Position numbers and translations under genes: made by a program
NCBI RefSeq assembly: GCF_019459305.1
Contig: NZ_JAIBES010000147.1
Location: 1-43,756 of the forward strand
Direction of reading: 5' to 3'
DNA: 43,756 nt
Origin: Sphingopyxis sp.
Lineage (GTDB): Bacteria; Pseudomonadota; Alphaproteobacteria; Sphingomonadales; Sphingomonadaceae
Part shown: in pieces, positions 41,908 to 43,756 of the stretch
Layout of the letters: each line of letters begins with the position of its first letter
Numbering within the stretch: the first letter of the stretch is position 1
Notes under the pieces: model-generated
Databases searched by the model: none
What the model was told of the DNA's origin: nothing
The model's input: only the letters and a program-made list of their open reading frames with translations

Positions 41908-43351
41908 AGACCTGACCGGTCAGCCCGCTGCGCTTTACGAAGCGCGCAAGGGCGTTTACCCCAAAAAGGTCGACGGTCCCTTTCGCCGCTTCAAATGGGC
42001 GATCATGGCGATCACGCTGGCGATCTATTATGGCACGCCGTGGATCCGTTGGGACCGCGGCCCCTATGCGCCCGATCAGGCCGTGCTCGTCGATCTGGCA
42101 AACCGGCGCTTCTACATGTTCCAGATCGAAATCTGGCCGCATGAATTTTACTATGTCGCGGGTCTGCTCATCATGGCTGGCATCGGGTTGTTCCTCGTTA
42201 CCAGCGCGGTGGGCCGCGCCTGGTGCGGCTATGCCTGTCCTCAGACGGTGTGGACCGACCTGTTCCAGCATGTCGACCGACTGGTCGATGGCGACCGCAA
42301 CGCGCAGGTGCGGCTGGCAAACGGCCCGTGGACGGCGGAGAAGCTCGTCAAGCGTGGCTTCAAATATACCATCTATCTCGCCATCGCCTTTTGGACCGGC
42401 GGCGCGTGGATCATGTATTTCGCCGATGCGCCGACGCTGACCGTCGATTTCTGGAGCGGGCAGGCGGCGCCGATCGCTTATGGCACCGTTGCGGTACTGA
42501 CCGCGACAACCTTCATCCTCGGCGGTTTCATGCGCGAACAGGTGTGCATCTACATGTGTCCCTGGCCGCGCATCCAGACCGCGATGATGGACGAAAAATC
42601 GCTGCTGGTGACGTATAAGGACTGGCGCGGCGAACCGCGCGGCAGCGTCAAGAAGGCGCAGGCGCATCCGGGGGCGTTCGGCGATTGTGTAGACTGCAAC
42701 CAGTGCGTTGCAGTGTGTCCGACCGGCATCGACATTCGCGAAGGGCCGCAGATCGGTTGCATCACCTGCGCGCTGTGCATCGACGCTTGCGATGATGTCA
42801 TGGCGCAGATCGGGCGCCCGCGTGGGCTGATCGATTACTGCACGCTCGACGATGCCGCGGTCGAAAAGGCGGGCGGTATCGGCAAGCCCGTTCGCAAGAC
42901 TTTGTTCCGTCCCCGCACACTTGCCTATTTTGGCGTGTGGTGCGCGATCGGCGCCGCGATGCTCTTCTCACTCGGTCAGCGCACCCGGCTCGACCTCGCC
43001 GTTCAGCACGAGCGCAGTCCGCTCTATGTCCAGCTGTCCGACGGCCACATCCGCAACAATTACACACTTAAACTGCGCAACATGGAAACGCGCCCGCGCC
43101 GCGTCGCGGTGATGGTGGATGGGCTGGCAGGCGCAGCGCTGTGGACCGAGGCGGGATCGCGTAACACCGCAAAGCAGCGCGTCGAAATTGCGCTCGCGCC
43201 CGACAGCGTCACGCGCGTCCGATTGTTCGTCGCAGCGCCGGGCGACGGACCGGCGCGGCAGGATTTCACCATCACGACCCGCGGCCTCGACGGCGACCCG
43301 CGCGGCGACAGCGACATCATCCAGTTCGACCGACCGGAGGCAGGACAATGA
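41894..43351 (+). CDS. ccoG: Cytochrome oxidase assembly iron-sulfur protein (CcoG/RdxA/FixG)
   Basis: 485 residues from ATG 41894. Five to six membrane segments flank two ferredoxin-type [4Fe-4S] motifs (DCVDCNQCVAVCPTG and GCITCALCIDACDD, about 255-295). The cytoplasmic CGYACPQTVW and CIYMCPWPR motifs are also present. The C-terminal periplasmic part is an Ig-like domain. CcoG is a copper reductase needed for cbb3 assembly. It overlaps ccoP by 14 bases and fixH by four. Confidence 0.95.
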   Translation: MASPEDLTGQPAALYEARKGVYPKKVDGPFRRFKWAIMAITLAIYYGTPWIRWDRGPYAPDQAVLVDLANRRFYMFQIEIWPHEFYYVAGLLIMAGIGLFLVTSAVGRAWCGYACPQTVWTDLFQHVDRLVDGDRNAQVRLANGPWTAEKLVKRGFKYTIYLAIAFWTGGAWIMYFADAPTLTVDFWSGQAAPIAYGTVAVLTATTFILGGFMREQVCIYMCPWPRIQTAMMDEKSLLVTYKDWRGEPRGSVKKAQAHPGAFGDCVDCNQCVAVCPTGIDIREGPQIGCITCALCIDACDDVMAQIGRPRGLIDYCTLDDAAVEKAGGIGKPVRKTLFRPRTLAYFGVWCAIGAAMLFSLGQRTRLDLAVQHERSPLYVQLSDGHIRNNYTLKLRNMETRPRRVAVMVDGLAGAALWTEAGSRNTAKQRVEIALAPDSVTRVRLFVAAPGDGPARQDFTITTRGLDGDPRGDSDIIQFDRPEAGQ

Positions 43352-43756
43352 GCGACAAACCGATCCGCAAGGTCTTCACCGGCTGGCACATGACCGCGAT
43401 CCTCGTCACCTTCTTTGCCGTCGTCATCACGGTCAATTTCACCATGGCCCGGCTCGCTATGTCGACCTTTGGCGGCAAGGTGGTCGAAAACAGCTATGTC
43501 GCGAGCCAGCACTACAATGTCTGGCTGGCGCGCGCCGAGGCGCAGGACCGGTTGGGCTGGACACCGAAAATATCGCTTTATGCGGATCGCCATGTTCGCG
43601 TTGAAATTCGCAACGACGGCCGACCGCTGACCGGCCTGCGCGTCGCCGCAACCGCCAGCCATCCGCTCGGGCGCACCGCCCCCTCTATCCTCCGGTTCGA
43701 AGCGGTAGAGAATAGCGCGTGGCGCTCGGTGGGGGGGGGGGGGGGGGGGGGGGGGG
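43348..43756 (+). CDS. fixH: FixH/CcoH-like protein, cut by the window end (partial)
   Basis: About 128 reliable residues to 43730. It starts with MSDKPIRKVFTGWHMTAILV and has one membrane segment (about 15-35), then VNFTMARLAMSTFGG and a small beta domain, the FixH pattern. It is involved in cbb3 assembly or copper handling. The frame continues into a run of G that would encode polyglycine, so the sequence after 43730 should be disregarded. Confidence 0.9.
   Translation, partial: MSDKPIRKVFTGWHMTAILVTFFAVVITVNFTMARLAMSTFGGKVVENSYVASQHYNVWLARAEAQDRLGWTPKISLYADRHVRVEIRNDGRPLTGLRVAATASHPLGRTAPSILRFEAVENSAWRSVGGGGGGGG
43731..43756. other. 26-base G homopolymer at the window end
   Basis: A run of only G to the last base, in the middle of the fixH coding sequence. 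It looks like a sequencing or assembly artefact at a contig end (a no-signal poly-G tail). Confidence 0.85.

Noticed and set aside
43731..43756. G-quadruplex or programmed polyglycine tail at the end of fixH
   Set aside because: A homopolymer running to the last base of the window within a conserved gene is better explained as a sequencing or assembly artefact.

Overview
The window is GC-rich DNA of alphaproteobacterial type, most likely from a sphingomonad (Sphingopyxis/Novosphingobium-like). The reasons are a TonB-dependent receptor with a VTAQKREQSLQDVPIS-type N-terminus, many YfcG-like glutathione transferases among acyl-CoA enzymes, and a ccoNOQP-ccoG-fixH cluster with an FnrL-type regulator. 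The family assignments come from reading motifs; no database was searched.

Layout. 1-850: the 3' end of an IS630-type transposase, then about 720 bases of non-coding DNA with a 14-bp direct repeat. 851-4434: a MaoC-like hydratase, an acyl-CoA dehydrogenase, an EamA transporter and a small ORF, all on the minus strand. 4486-30609: a large, densely packed catabolic island made mostly of divergent gene pairs. It holds a convergent LeuC/LeuD-like pair, two MarR regulators, an FMN reductase, two acyl-CoA ligases, a six-gene operon (ligase, alpha/beta hydrolase, kinase, enolase paralogue, 2-hydroxyacid dehydrogenase, hydrolase-like protein), a MetE-core protein, a VOC protein, four GSTs, a carboxymuconolactone-decarboxylase-like protein, an NTF2-like protein, two SDRs, an MFS transporter, a TonB receptor, a DUF3237 protein, a CaiB-type CoA-transferase and an HMG-CoA-lyase-like protein. 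30649-35671: a TetR regulator divergent from a four-gene ABC/HlyD/outer-membrane exporter. 35905-43756: a microaerobic block of universal stress protein, FnrL, OmpW, ccoN-ccoO-ccoQ-ccoP, ccoG and the start of fixH. The window ends in 26 consecutive G, probably an artefact.

The main observation is a 16-bp inverted repeat, ACTTAG-N4-CTAAGT with variants. It is seen eight times, only in intergenic promoter regions of the catabolic island, at 4442, 6502, 7151, 8311, 16164, 22493, 26418 and 29645. Seven of the eight lie between divergent genes, and several sit between or on readable -35/-10 boxes. I infer a single regulon, probably controlled by one or both MarR proteins encoded inside it. Together its genes look like an uptake and CoA-dependent degradation system for an unidentified branched or oxygenated organic acid: outer-membrane receptor, MFS and EamA transport, CoA activation, hydration/dehydrogenation, aldol-type cleavage and glutathione chemistry.

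The most novel part is the translationally coupled kinase, enolase paralogue and 2-hydroxyacid dehydrogenase (11147-14336). The enolase keeps its metal ligands and catalytic lysine but has changed residues that face the substrate. The next gene encodes an alpha/beta hydrolase fold whose nucleophilic serine is alanine. I infer a phosphorylate-then-dehydrate step on a substituted glycerate-like acid. In the respiratory block, two FNR boxes (35905, 38293) link the stress protein, OmpW and the cbb3 oxidase to FnrL.
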